Of a stretch of 64,000 bases of DNA, positions 1 through 8,244 are shown one piece after another (position 1 is the first letter of the stretch; the number at the start of each line of letters is the position of its first letter). The DNA comes from Actinomadura macra NBRC 14102 (lineage in GTDB: Bacteria; Actinomycetota; Actinomycetes; Streptosporangiales; Streptosporangiaceae): positions 1-64,000 of the forward strand of contig NZ_BCQT01000003.1 in NCBI RefSeq assembly GCF_001552215.1. Direction: 5' to 3'. The position numbers and the translations under genes were made by a program. A model generated the notes under the pieces. The model was not told the DNA's origin. It saw only the letters and a program-made list of their open reading frames with translations, and ran no database searches.

Positions 1-1
1 T

Positions 2-196
2 AACCGGATCTACGTCTTCGGGAAGGGGATCGATGACAAGAGGATTTACGTGAACTCTGCTGCTGATGGCCAGGCGTTTGGTGGCTGGACGGAAGTTCAG
101 GGTGGCGGTACTACCGATGTGGCGCTTGCCGCTGCGTCGCTGGCCAATCGGATCTACGCTTTCGGGAAGGGGGTCAGAGTACTGACCCATGTGTAG
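2..196 (+). pseudogene. 3' remnant of a tandem-repeat (propeller-like) protein gene
   Basis: The frame is open from the left edge of the window, so the start lies outside. It encodes about 64 residues and stops at TAG 194-196. The text NRIYVFGKGI recurs as NRIYAFGKGV exactly 144 bases (48 codons) later, and the intervening unit (IYVNSAADG, GGWTEV, GGGTT) looks like the blade of a beta-propeller lectin-like repeat protein; that family link is tentative. The repeat breaks off within the second visible blade and ends in an unrelated short tail, VRVLTHV. The break lies about 300 bases from an IS110-type relic, so the simplest reading is that the end of the gene was replaced by an old insertion or rearrangement. 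Without the upstream part it is not possible to say whether the remaining protein is made. Confidence 0.5.
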
Positions 197-499
197 GGCT
201 TCCTACGCGGAGGGCAATGGCACTCGCGGAACGAGCGCGAAGCTGGGTTGCCCTCCAGCAGCTCCGCGAGCCCGGAGGGCACGCCAGCGCGAATCCGTCT
301 GTCACACTGTCTCGCCGTTCGCGCGGGCACGCCCTCCGGGACGGGCGTGTGTGCCAACGCGCCTGCTGCAACGGGGCAGATGACCCTTGGACGGGTGTGG
401 ACGTGCGGGATGCCGCCGGGCCGGTCAGGGGACTTATGAGGACGTGCCTGGACGGGGCTGATCTGGTCGGAATTTACTACCGTTGTGTGGGCAGCTGGT
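197..499. other. unassigned spacer between repeat-protein tail and IS110 relic
   Basis: No coding frame with recognisable content was found on either strand. Short frames exist only because the stretch is GC-rich. It may hold the lost end of the IS110 relic or recombined flanking DNA. Confidence 0.4.
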
Positions 500-1390
500 T
501 CGCCCAGGAAGGCGTCTTTGGTTCTGGCGCAGGTCATGGCGGCCGTGCCGAGTGCGCCGCGCAGCCATCGGTTGCCGGTGCCGGCCTTACCCGGCTTGAT
601 GGGTGCGCCGGACTGGTCGGCCAGTGGCACCAGGCGGGCCCAGACGGCGGCGTGTCCTAGGGTGGGGAATCGGGCGGTGCCCCGGTGTCCAGTTCAGCGA
701 TGATGACGTGTGCGCAGAGCAGCCCAACTCCGGTGATCTCGTCAAGCCGCTCGGCCAGCGACAGGATCGGCAGTGCCAGGTCCGGGCAGGTTGGGGCGTG
801 CGCTGTGCCGGTGACCCCGCAGTTGGTGCAGACACCGCGGGCGCCTGGCAGCTCGCCGATCAGGGCGGTGATCTGGATGTCGAGCTGGCCTTGGCGTGCA
901 GGGTGTCGATCAGTTCTAGCAGCACTTTGATCTCGGTGGCGTGTCGTCGCGTAATTGGCCTGTGAGTGCGGTGAGCAGTTCGGTTCGGCTCGCTCGCACC
1001 TGTGGGTGGGCCAGTTGCGCCAGCGTTTAGCCGGTCGCTGCCCGGCGACCAGCGCGTTCAGGATCTGGCGGCCGCTGAGCCCGAGCACGTCCGGCAGCAC
1101 CGATGTGATCTTCAGCAGTGCATCCTCCAGCACCTTTTCGATCCAATTGCGGTGCCGGGAAGACTCGGCGGCCAGCACCGCCCGCACCCTGGTCAGCTGC
1201 CGCAGATCCCGGACGGCGGCCGGCGGCACGAACGAGGGGCGTAGCATGCCCCGCTCATTCAGCTTGCACCCGCTCGATCCCCTGGCAACGCAGATGATCG
1301 GCGAGTGCGATGACATCGGCGTGGCGGGCCGGCACCGTCCAGACCCGCTGAACCTTCCGACCGGCCCGGCTCTCGTGCGGCACCCAGGGT
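500..1390 (-). mobile_element. degenerate IS110-family transposase relic
   Basis: Pieces of one IS110-type transposase can be read in order on the minus strand, but in different frames. An N-terminal piece contains HADVIALADHL and GIERVQAE and ends at a TGA (1257-1255). It is followed directly by GMLRPSFVPP and LRQLTRVRAVL, so the DEDD-domain segment normally between them appears deleted. The middle reads SGRQILNALVAGQ and then loses frame near 1040. The C-terminal helix-hairpin-like region reads LDEITGVGLLCAHVIIAEL, followed after another frame change near 665 by QSGAPIKPGKAGTGNRWLRG and TKDAFLG. The last 60 or so residues typical of the family are missing. No terminal inverted repeats are expected for this family and none were seen. 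It cannot be active. Confidence 0.7.
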
Positions 1391-1539
1391 GCACACCACG
1401 CCCACGGCCCGCGGCTGAAGATCATTTCACGCCATCGCGGCGTCCTTCAGGCCAGGTGATTTGCTTCAAGATCATGTTTCAACCGGTGTTCATGCCGGAC
1501 GCGCCCTTCGTCGTGGCGCGTCGGGCGCCCCGGTGCCGG

Positions 1540-2219
1540 TCAGCCGCTGACATGGGCGGTGTTGTCGAGCCAGTGCTGGACGAGGTCGGTGTCGCCGTCG
1601 ACGCTGTTGTCGGTGAGAGGGAGTCGTCGGGTCAAGGTCAGCAGCAGCGATCGAGCCGGGCCGGTCACGGTCACATCCGCCTGCTGGGTTCCGGGCTTCC
1701 ACGCCGCCCCGTCAGGCCGCCGTTCGATGAACCAGGCGCCCGCGTTGTTCGCGGTGTCGGTGGCCAGCCACTGCAGGGTGTGCCCGGTGCCTCGGATGGC
1801 GTGGGCGGACCCGGACCGCTGCATTTCCCACGTGGACGACCGCCTCGTTGAGCATGCTGGACATCCAGAATCGCATCCCGGACCGCTCGTCCCCCGCGGG
1901 GTTGGACACCGGCGCGTCGAGCGCGTCGGAGCACGCGCTCGCGACCCGCTGCGCGGACTCCGACAGCCACGCCTGCCAGTCGCGGGGGTCGGAACACGGC
2001 CATCTCCGTGGGCAGCTGTGCGGGGTCGGTGATGCGCCGCTCGATGATCTCCGCGACCCAGTGCTGGGTCTGACCCACGTGCGCGACCAGGCCAGAGATG
2101 GTCCATTTCGGGGTTGTCGGCACGACGGTCTCAGGTCCGGCCGCGGCGGCTGCTTCCGCCAGACGTCGAGTGTGCCGGACGATCGATTGCCGGGCATGTT
2201 CCGCGTTCAGCTGCGTCAT
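1540..2219 (-). pseudogene. frameshifted maleylpyruvate isomerase-family (DinB-like) gene
   Basis: Three consecutive frames together make one protein of the actinobacterial maleylpyruvate isomerase/mycothiol-dependent DinB-like superfamily. The N-terminus, from the start at 2219, reads LVAHVGQTQHWVAEIIERR. After a frame change near 1990 it continues DWQAWLSESAQRVASACSDAL and MLNEAVVHV. After a second change near 1830 it ends with HTLQWLATDTANNAGAW and LTRRLPLTDNSVDGDTDLVQ. Intact relatives are about 230 residues, matching the combined span. Two separate shifts argue for a real pseudogene rather than one sequencing error, and the surrounding DNA is also decayed. If the assembly were wrong at both points the gene would be intact. 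Confidence 0.6.
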
Positions 2220-2268
2220 TCGATTGTCCTATCCGTAGGAGAGTTCGTTATGTCGTGTACGACTTGGC

Positions 2269-2859
2269 GTGCCGGTCGAACTCGTCGGTGAGGCGTCTAT
2301 CGGCGGCCTGGTAAACCAGTTGTCGCCGGGGCAGGACGGTTTGCAGGATGAGGCGGTGCAGATCAGACGGGCCCGGCCTGGCGACGCTGCGGTGACGGGC
2401 GGGATCTATGTTCGGGCCTGGCAACGGGCTTTCGCGGACATCCTTCCTCGGAGCTATCTCGACTACATGGATGCCGGTGCGGAGGCCTCGGCGTGGGAGC
2501 CCTTGCTTCACCCAACGCGATGGCCTGTGGCCGGGGTGCTGCTGGCCGAGGCCGATCACGGTGCCGTGGCTTTCGCGGCGTTCCACTCTGCCGATGCTCC
2601 CGCCGTCGCGGAGCTCGCGACCCTCTATGCGTTGCCCGAGGTATGGGGGACGGGAGTCGGGCGACGGCTCATGACCGCCACAGTCCAAGCCATCCAGCAG
2701 GGCGGCTACCAGAGCGCGATGTTGTGGGTCCTTGAGGCCAACACCCGAGCCAGGCGCTTCTACGAAGCCGCGTGTTGGCGCTGGGACGGCACCACCGTCG
2801 ATGACGTCACCGCCGGGATCACCTTGCCCAAGCTCCGCTACCGCTGCTCATTGTCCTGA
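2269..2859 (+). CDS. GNAT-family N-acetyltransferase
   Basis: A GCN5-related acetyltransferase that would move an acetyl group from acetyl-CoA to an unknown small-molecule or protein amine in the cytoplasm. The acetyl-CoA pyrophosphate-binding region reads ELATLYALPEVWGTGVGRRL, close to the usual Q/R-x-x-G-x-G/A loop, followed by the helix MTATVQAIQQGG and the family's ending LEANTRARRFYEAACW. The frame opens at GTG 2269, but the conserved fold starts at VQIRRARPGD, so GTG 2356 or TTG 2341 may be the true start, giving about 168-173 residues. No partner gene is obvious. The substrate cannot be inferred. Confidence 0.75.
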   Translation: MPVELVGEASIGGLVNQLSPGQDGLQDEAVQIRRARPGDAAVTGGIYVRAWQRAFADILPRSYLDYMDAGAEASAWEPLLHPTRWPVAGVLLAEADHGAVAFAAFHSADAPAVAELATLYALPEVWGTGVGRRLMTATVQAIQQGGYQSAMLWVLEANTRARRFYEAACWRWDGTTVDDVTAGITLPKLRYRCSLS

Positions 2860-3163
2860 GCACGCTCCGGCACGTAATCGGTGGCGCGGCCGACGGAGAA
2901 CACCTCCATCAGGTCGGCGATGGTGTAGTCGCTGGGGCAGAGCGCCATGACTGACAGCCATGATCAGCGCTTCCGTGGCCTGCCGCACGTCGTCCTCGTG
3001 TTCGTCGTGGACGGCGCGGTCACGCAGCCACCTCATGTCGCAGTCGTTGCCCGGCGGTGCGGTCGGACGGCACCGCAGCGTGACGACGAACGACCAGAGA
3101 CTGCGGCAGTCCGCACCCATTGAGCCGTGGGATCTGTCTCGATCGGGCGGGCCGCGGGTGCTG
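2860..3163. other. intergenic region with a possible decayed minus-strand gene
   Basis: A minus-strand frame starting at 3120 reads DCDMRWLRDRAVHDEHEDDV and VRQATEALIMAV, and a second frame further on reads YTIADLMEVFSVGRAT, which is reminiscent of the helix-turn-helix tail of a resolvase. The two parts do not share a frame and no full domain can be assembled. I regard it as a remnant of unknown origin. Confidence 0.2.
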
Positions 3164-3586
3164 TCAGCCCAGTGCTTTTCGCAGTAGCGCCGTCAACTGG
3201 TCCTGTTCGTCGGGTGAGAGTCGTCCGACCGCCGTACGGGCGAAGGCGAAGGCTTTGGCAAACCGGTGGTTGATCTCGTCTCCTCGGGGGGTTCGCGCGA
3301 CGAGTCGTGCGCGGCGGTCCTGGGGATTCGGTTCGCGGGACACGAGGCCGAGCGCTTCGAGACGCATGACGATCTGGGTGATGTTGGAGGCATCGCAGCC
3401 GAGTTCCTCGGCCAAAGCGCCCATGCCGCGTCGGTCATCGAGTCGCCCGAGCACACATGCCTGCGCCGGGCTGAGCGACAGCTCGGCCGCGGCCGCCTCG
3501 TAGGCGCGGTCGTATAGGTCGACCAGGTCGAACAAGGCGGCCTCGGCCTCGGACGAGGTGGTGACGGGTCCGTTCGGCAGCGCCAT
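3164..3586 (-). CDS. MarR-family transcriptional regulator
   Basis: A 140-residue winged-helix protein of normal MarR length. Helices and wing are recognisable: LSPAQACVLGRL, MGALAEELGCDASNITQIVMRLEALGLVSRE, then the wing DRRARLVARTPRGDEI. The C-terminal helix, rich in acidic and leucine residues, would complete the dimer interface. It is transcribed divergently from the quinone-oxidoreductase gene at 3672, and the 85-base gap holds two copies of a dyad element. That is the usual arrangement for a MarR repressor controlling itself and a neighbouring detoxification enzyme; the ligand is not known. The ATG at 3586 is supported by the start of the conserved fold. Confidence 0.85.
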   Translation of the reverse strand: MALPNGPVTTSSEAEAALFDLVDLYDRAYEAAAAELSLSPAQACVLGRLDDRRGMGALAEELGCDASNITQIVMRLEALGLVSREPNPQDRRARLVARTPRGDEINHRFAKAFAFARTAVGRLSPDEQDQLTALLRKALG

Positions 3587-3604
3587 GGCCCCAGCCTAGG
3601 GGAG

Positions 3605-3659
3605 TTACTTGATTCACTCAAATACTTGTGGTCCAATGATCCTTGATCCACTCAAGTAA
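3605..3659. promoter_or_regulatory. probable MarR operator pair in divergent promoter
   Basis: Two near-identical dyads, TTGATTCACTCAA (3609-3621) and TTGATCCACTCAA (3643-3655), lie 34 bases apart, about three helical turns. The outer ends TTACTTGA (3605-3612) and TCAAGTAA (3652-3659) are perfect inverted copies of each other. A plus-strand -35-like TTGATT with TCCAAT 17 bases on overlaps the first dyad, so binding would block transcription. AAGGAGG at 3660-3667 is the ribosome-binding site of the gene at 3672. Confidence 0.65.
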
Positions 3660-3671
3660 AAAGGAGGGCCG

Positions 3672-4670
3672 ATGGACAGCAGAGTCGAGCGCACAACGGG
3701 CGGCGCGGTCGTGATGCCGCAGATGGACGCGGTCGTCCTTGACCGGTTCGGCGGAATCGACGAACTCTCGTCGCGCCGGATACCGCTCCCGGAGGTCGGC
3801 GACGACGACGTCCTCATCCGGGTGGAGTTCGCAGGGGCCGCGTCCTGGGACGCGGTCGAGCGGGAGGGGCACTACGACGGCGCTTTCGGTATCGCGTCGA
3901 CCTTCCCCTATGTCCTCGGCTGGGACGCGGCGGGCACTGTGGCCGCGGTCGGACGCAACGTCACCCGGTTCGGGGTGGGCGAGCGTGTCTACGCCGCGAC
4001 GATGCCGGTGCCGCGTGGCGGCTTCTACGCCGAGTACGGCGTCGTTGAGGCGGAGTTCGTGGCGCGGGTGCCCGACCGGCTGCCGACCGAACAGGCCGGC
4101 GCGATGGCTTGGGATGCGCTGACCGCACTGAGCGGCCTGGATCTGCTCGGCCTGCGGCCGGACGAGACGCTCATGGTCTTCGGGGCCAGCGGGGGTCTCG
4201 GGCACATGGCCGTGCAGCTGGCGCGGCACAGCGGCATCCGAGTGCTGGCCGTGGCTTCCGGTGACGACGGTGTCGCCCTGGCCCGGCGGCTGGGCGCTGA
4301 CGACGCCATCGACGGTCGCAAAGACGATGTGTTGGCCGCGGCGTTGGAGTTCGCACCGGGCGGACTCGATGCGGCTCTGGTCACCGCGGGAGGCGAGGCC
4401 GCCGAACGGTCTCTCCGCGCGATCAAGAACTCGGGACGGATCGCCTGGCCGAACGGTGTCCTTCCCATGCCTGCAACGTCACCTGGTGCGACGGTGTCCC
4501 ACTACGACGGGGATCGCAGCCGTACCGGCACCGATCGGCTGAACGCGATCATCGAGGCGAGTTCCTTCGAGGTCCATATCGCCCGGACCTTCCCGTGGGA
4601 GCGAGCCGAGGATGCGCATCGCGCCCTGAACGATCACTATGTCGGGAAGCTGGCCCTCAAGATCGGATAG
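3672..4670 (+). CDS. NADP-dependent zinc-independent alcohol dehydrogenase/quinone oxidoreductase
   Basis: A 332-residue MDR-superfamily reductase, probably NADPH-dependent and acting on a quinone or enone. The N-terminal GroES-like domain shows VLGWDAAGTVAAVGRNVTRF and FGVGERVYA. The Rossmann fold shows LMVFGASGGLGHMAVQLARH. The structural and catalytic cysteines of zinc alcohol dehydrogenases are absent, as expected for the QOR branch. The start at ATG 3672 follows AAGGAGG by five bases. It faces the MarR gene and shares a two-dyad operator with it, which suggests induction by an electrophile or phenolic compound. Substrate is inferred only from family. Confidence 0.85.
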   Translation: MDSRVERTTGGAVVMPQMDAVVLDRFGGIDELSSRRIPLPEVGDDDVLIRVEFAGAASWDAVEREGHYDGAFGIASTFPYVLGWDAAGTVAAVGRNVTRFGVGERVYAATMPVPRGGFYAEYGVVEAEFVARVPDRLPTEQAGAMAWDALTALSGLDLLGLRPDETLMVFGASGGLGHMAVQLARHSGIRVLAVASGDDGVALARRLGADDAIDGRKDDVLAAALEFAPGGLDAALVTAGGEAAERSLRAIKNSGRIAWPNGVLPMPATSPGATVSHYDGDRSRTGTDRLNAIIEASSFEVHIARTFPWERAEDAHRALNDHYVGKLALKIG

Positions 4671-5104
4671 GGCGCCGCAGGCGGCCCGAGGCTCCGGCTG
4701 TCAACGGCGTCAACACCACCGCTCAGCCGTCCTGACACGCTGGTACCGGTCGAGGTTCGGCATTTCAGTTCCAGGTCAGCGTGAAGATGGGCCTGCGGCG
4801 TCTGGATGGCGGCGTGGCGGAGCCAGAACGCGATGCTGCCGAAGGCCTCGACCACGCCGCGCACTGTTTCACCACTGCCCGAACGCTGTGGCACAGTGGC
4901 GAACGGCTGGGGGGATAAGGCCAGGCTCACGCCGCTGTCCGAATCGTTCCCGCGGTCCGCGAACATCCTGAGCCCGCAGCTGATCTCTGGGGGTAACCGC
5001 TGCCCCTTCAGGCACTCCCAGACCGAGGGCGTGCGGGACAGTGGAGTCCGGCCCACTTCGTGCTCGGCGGCCGCAGCCAGCATCGCGACCGAGACGTCCG
5101 GCAT
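4637..5104 (-). CDS. possible uncharacterised protein
   Basis: A minus-strand frame of 155 residues with codon third positions rich in G/C, as in real genes here. It reads MPDVSVAMLAAAAEHEVGRT at the start, and later FGSIAFWLRHAAIQ. I recognise no domain. The last part overlaps the oxidoreductase gene antisense, and competing frames exist on the plus strand, so it could be a decayed gene or chance. It sits just upstream of an SDR fragment in the same direction. Confidence 0.25.
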   Translation of the reverse strand: MPDVSVAMLAAAAEHEVGRTPLSRTPSVWECLKGQRLPPEISCGLRMFADRGNDSDSGVSLALSPQPFATVPQRSGSGETVRGVVEAFGSIAFWLRHAAIQTPQAHLHADLELKCRTSTGTSVSGRLSGGVDAVDSRSLGPPAAPYPILRASFPT

Positions 5105-5218
5105 CGGTCATCCGAGCAGCCGGGCGTCTCCTAGCGTCACCGGAAGCAGGTCAACCAGGATGGCTCGGATGCGCGTGGTGGGGCTGTGTTCCCCGCCGGC
5201 TGGGAGACCCGCAGGACT

Positions 5219-5590
5219 TCAGCGCAGGACGATTAGTGGCTGGCGTCGCCGCAGTTCGCCGGCCACCGTGTCTGGTTCGTGGCGCGCCCCTGGCCCGACG
5301 GTGCCCACGATGGTGACCTGGGCGGCGAGCAGGTCCGCTGCGGCCAGCGCGTCATGCAGCATCCGCACGTAGGCCGACTTGGCCGCGTAGGCGACGCCCG
5401 ACACGGCGCGGTCCTGGTGTGGTTGGACGGCGGTGCCGCCGGTGGTGAACAGCAGCGTGCCACGTCCTCGCACGCGCCTGTCCGGCAAGACCGCGCGGGC
5501 GGCCGCCGCGGCGGCGACGACGCTGAGTGCCAGAGCGTCCCGGGCTACCTGAGGGAGGCCCCGGCCTGCCCGGTTTCGTCGAGGCACATC
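5219..5590 (-). pseudogene. C-terminal fragment of a short-chain dehydrogenase
   Basis: The frame carries the second half of an SDR: RGTLLFTTGGTAVQP, VSGVAYAAKSAYVRMLHDAL and AAQVTIVGTVGPGARHEPDT, in the positions of the usual strand, active-site helix and C-terminal strands. The Y-x-x-x-K pair is replaced by the YAAKSAY-type helix seen in some divergent SDRs. The N-terminal Rossmann motif (TGxxxGxG) is missing: upstream the frame runs into unrelated text. About 120 of roughly 240 residues remain, so it is called a fragment. It belongs to the decayed 1-6.5 kb stretch. Confidence 0.55.
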
Positions 5591-5684
5591 GCTCAGCCGT
5601 CACTCGGGACCACCCGTGGTCACGCCTGACATCATGGCTCGGCGCAGGACACCGACCGGGCCCGTCCGATGACCGCTCGGACCG

Positions 5685-6140
5685 TTACCTCAGGGATTCA
5701 TCCGCTAGTTCCCGGGCCCGGGTCATGAACCTGTCGAGCTTGGCGTCGCTGAACTGCTCGTCGCCGACGAGCGCCGCGAGCAGGAGTGTCTTGACCCGGG
5801 TCGCCACGTTGGGATCGATGTCGTCGTTGGCCTCCAGCGGGAGCTTCCCGATGGCGTGGTTGATCACGCGTTCGGCGACGCCCGGGACGATGACGTCGAT
5901 CGCGCGCTTGGACCGGCCGCGGGCCGAAGCGACGAAGTCGGCGACCTCGCCGTCCTCGGCGGGCCACCCGTTCCGGACGAAGCGCCGGCGCGCAGCCTCG
6001 AAGAACGCCGCGGAGATCAGCGCCGAATAGCCTGCGCCGGCCTCGGACGGGTCGGGCCTCCTCACCTGGCGGTGATGCTTCGCGGGACGCCCCGCAAGCT
6101 GGGCGCGGAGGGTCGCCACCTGATCATCGGTCACGGCCAT
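5685..6140 (-). CDS. conserved actinobacterial protein of unknown function
   Basis: A 151-residue soluble protein. It begins MAVTDDQVATLRAQLAGR and contains AGAGYSALISAAFFEAARRRF, then a mainly helical half ending in KTLLLAALVGDEQFSD and FMTRARELADE. It has no signal peptide, membrane segment or metal motif. I believe similar proteins occur across actinomycetes without an assigned role. The ATG at 6140 is preferred over upstream starts because GGAAGAAG lies nine bases before it and the sequence upstream belongs to the end of the GNAT pseudogene, 33 bases away on the same strand. The two may once have formed an operon. Confidence 0.6.
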   Translation of the reverse strand: MAVTDDQVATLRAQLAGRPAKHHRQVRRPDPSEAGAGYSALISAAFFEAARRRFVRNGWPAEDGEVADFVASARGRSKRAIDVIVPGVAERVINHAIGKLPLEANDDIDPNVATRVKTLLLAALVGDEQFSDAKLDRFMTRARELADESLR

Positions 6141-6172
6141 GATGCTCTGCTTCTTCCAAAGGTTGATCTGGC

Positions 6173-6528
6173 TCAGCGGTTGGGCCATTCGGTGTCGAGA
6201 ATGGAGTGAACGACCGAGTCCCGCCACGCTCCGTTCACACGGATGTGGCCGCGGATTCGGCCCTCCTCGACCATCCCGAGGTTGCTCATTACCCGCCGAT
6301 CGCGTCGTCGCCCTCCGCCACGGCGAGTGAGTACTCGTGGCGCGGGTCGTTCGTAGCAGGCTCGATCACGCTGGCCAGCGTCGCGGTCACTTGCCGGCGG
6401 TCGCGTGGTTCAAACGACAGGTGCTCGACCACTACTGGGTCGCCGTACATCTTTAGGACGGCGTCGACGTCGTCGGGCGTGAACTCGCGTAGCGCCACCC
6501 GGGCACCTACGACCGAGACCGGATGCAT
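6173..6528 (-). pseudogene. GNAT acetyltransferase with internal deletion
   Basis: The beginning (VSVVGARVALREFTPDDVDA, ending EYSLAVAEGDDAIGG) and the end (SNLGMVEEGRIRGHIRVNGA, then SVVHSILDTEWPNR) of a RimJ/RimL-type acetyltransferase are both present on the minus strand. They are joined by a stop at about 6289 and a missing segment of roughly 60-70 residues, exactly the part that binds acetyl-CoA. A full-length relative would be about 180 residues. The remaining pieces are well conserved, so the deletion looks recent. It lies head-to-head with the AraC-type gene. Confidence 0.7.
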
Positions 6529-6684
6529 GGGAGGGAGGCTATCGGCCCGGCGGGGGCGCCGCAGATGCGTTGGTCCGGGAGAATGTCTTGTTCTCTCGCT
6601 GGAGGGCTCAGGCCGCGATCAGTGATAGTGCAACAACCGGCGCCGCCCGACCGACGGTCATATGTCTTTCGGCAGGATGGTCGG

Positions 6685-7527
6685 GTGCCTGGAGAATCGT
6701 CTTATGTGGAGCGAGCGCCTATGCCGGCGCTTGCGGCGGTGGTGTCCTCGGCATGGATACAGCGGGTCGGGGACCAGGCGCTCGCGCAGCGGCACGTGCC
6801 GCACGGTGGCGCCGAACTGCGGTGCGTGCTGGGTGGGACGCCGCACCTGCTCGGGCCCCTGACCGCGGCGATGTACCAGGACATCCCGGCGGGGAGCACG
6901 GTCGTCGGGGTGCGTCTGCGACCGGGTGTCCTCGGCGGTCTCGTCGGGATGCCGGCCGATGAGTTGGTCGACCAGGACGTCCCGGGCACTGAGGTCTGGC
7001 GTGGGCTGAGCCGTCTGACGGATCTGCTCGGTGAGGCCGCCACACCGCGAATCGCGCTCGGTCATCTCCAGTCGTTCGTCGCGCGGTCCGCCGGTGCCTA
7101 CGACCCGTTGGTGGGCGAGGCCGTCCGGCACCTCATGCCGTGGCACGGTGGGAAACCGGCGGCCCTGCCCGCGTTGTTGTCGATCTCCGAGCGCCAGTTG
7201 CGGCGCCGGTGCCGGGCGTCGGTCGGCGTCGGTGTGAAGGAGTTGCATCGCATCCTGCGCGTGCAGGGCTTCGTCGCCCGTGTGCAGGCGTCGATCGCTC
7301 GGCAGGGCACCGTGCATGCCGACCTTGCACGGTGGGCGGTGGAGACGGGCTACACCGACCAGACACACCTCGGCCGCGAGTGCCGTCGGCTCGTCGGTGT
7401 GACGCCCGGCCGGTTTCTCGCTGAGACGGGCGCGGCCTGCGGATGCGGACACGATCACGCTGTGTCCTTCCGTCCGATGCTCGGGGATGGCCGTTTTGTA
7501 CTAGAGCGGCGACCGAAACCCGCCTAG
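6685..7527 (+). CDS. AraC-family transcriptional regulator
   Basis: About 280 residues. The N-terminal half resembles the DUF6597-type sensor domain of actinobacterial AraC regulators (VSSAWIQRVGDQ, AGSTVVGVRLRPGVLGGLVG). The C-terminal half is the double helix-turn-helix: LPALLSISERQLRRRCRASV for the first, then DLARWAVETGYTDQTHLGRE with the typical ending LVGVTPGRFL. The frame stays open upstream to 6523 but that part has no domain character. GTG 6685 just ahead of the conserved region is my choice; ATG 6721 is an alternative. A tail with Cys and His (CGCGHDH) follows the DNA-binding domain. It precedes a RibD/DHFR-like reductase gene by about 90 bases and may regulate it. Confidence 0.75.
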   Translation: MPGESSYVERAPMPALAAVVSSAWIQRVGDQALAQRHVPHGGAELRCVLGGTPHLLGPLTAAMYQDIPAGSTVVGVRLRPGVLGGLVGMPADELVDQDVPGTEVWRGLSRLTDLLGEAATPRIALGHLQSFVARSAGAYDPLVGEAVRHLMPWHGGKPAALPALLSISERQLRRRCRASVGVGVKELHRILRVQGFVARVQASIARQGTVHADLARWAVETGYTDQTHLGRECRRLVGVTPGRFLAETGAACGCGHDHAVSFRPMLGDGRFVLERRPKPA

Positions 7528-7617
7528 CGTCAGAGTGGACGGGCGCATCGCGATCTCCGTCATCACGCACACGGGCGTTCCTTGTGGTGTGAGCGTTTCG
7601 GATGGGGAGGCAGTGAG

Positions 7618-8211
7618 ATGGCCAGAGTTGTGATGCAGGCCGTGGTTTCGGTGGACGGCTACATCGCCTATCCCGACGACACGGTCGGGCCGCTGTTCGA
7701 CTGGTACGGCAACGGTGACGTCGCGATTCACGCGAACGACGATTGGCGGTTCCACGTCGGCCGCGCCTCCGCGGACTACGTCCAGCCCTTCTGGGACGCC
7801 GTCAAGGTCACGGTGATCGGCCGCCACCTGTTCGACACCACCGACGGCTGGTCGGGTGTGCCCGCCGCCGGGGACGAACTCGTCGTCGTCACCCACCGGC
7901 CGCTGCCGGAGGAGTGGCTCGCCAGATTCCCCGAGGCGCCCTTCCACACGGCCGACTCCGTCGAGGCCGCCATCACGCTCGCCAAGAAGCTTGCAGGGGA
8001 CGGGCTGGTCTGCGTGTGCGCGGGCGACGTCGGCGGGCAGGCGTTCTCGGCGGGGCTCGTCGACGAGGTGGCGATGGACGTCGTCCCGGTGGTGCTGGGT
8101 GAAGGGGTGCGGTTCTTCGGTGGCCACACCGGAACCGTCCTGCTCGGCGATCCCGACATGGTGATCCAAGGTGATCGTGTGCTTCACCTGCATTACAGCG
8201 TTCAGCGCTGA
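7618..8211 (+). CDS. dihydrofolate reductase-family (RibD C-terminal-like) protein
   Basis: A 197-residue cytoplasmic reductase-fold protein. The N-terminus VVMQAVVSVDGYIA matches the strand and loop that open the RibD C-terminal/DHFR-like domain. VTVIGRHLFDTTDGWSGVPA and GDELVVVTHRPLPEEW carry the nucleotide-binding part, and VCVCAGDVGGQAFSAGLVDE with MDVVPVVLGEGVRFFG closes the domain. Such proteins use NADPH, but many stand-alone members have no proven substrate. The start at ATG 7618 is placed by GGGGAGG about ten bases upstream. It follows the AraC-type regulator and is followed 33 bases later by an epimerase gene, so the three may form one unit. Confidence 0.8.
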   Translation: MARVVMQAVVSVDGYIAYPDDTVGPLFDWYGNGDVAIHANDDWRFHVGRASADYVQPFWDAVKVTVIGRHLFDTTDGWSGVPAAGDELVVVTHRPLPEEWLARFPEAPFHTADSVEAAITLAKKLAGDGLVCVCAGDVGGQAFSAGLVDEVAMDVVPVVLGEGVRFFGGHTGTVLLGDPDMVIQGDRVLHLHYSVQR

Positions 8212-8244
8212 TCGGCTCTCTACGGACTATCAACGGAGGCGCGA

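Noticed and set aside
171-188. GGGTCAG-AGTA-CTGACCC palindrome as an IS end
   Set aside because: It is 300 bases from the transposase relic, and IS110-type elements lack such terminal repeats. A fold-back terminator or chance remains possible.
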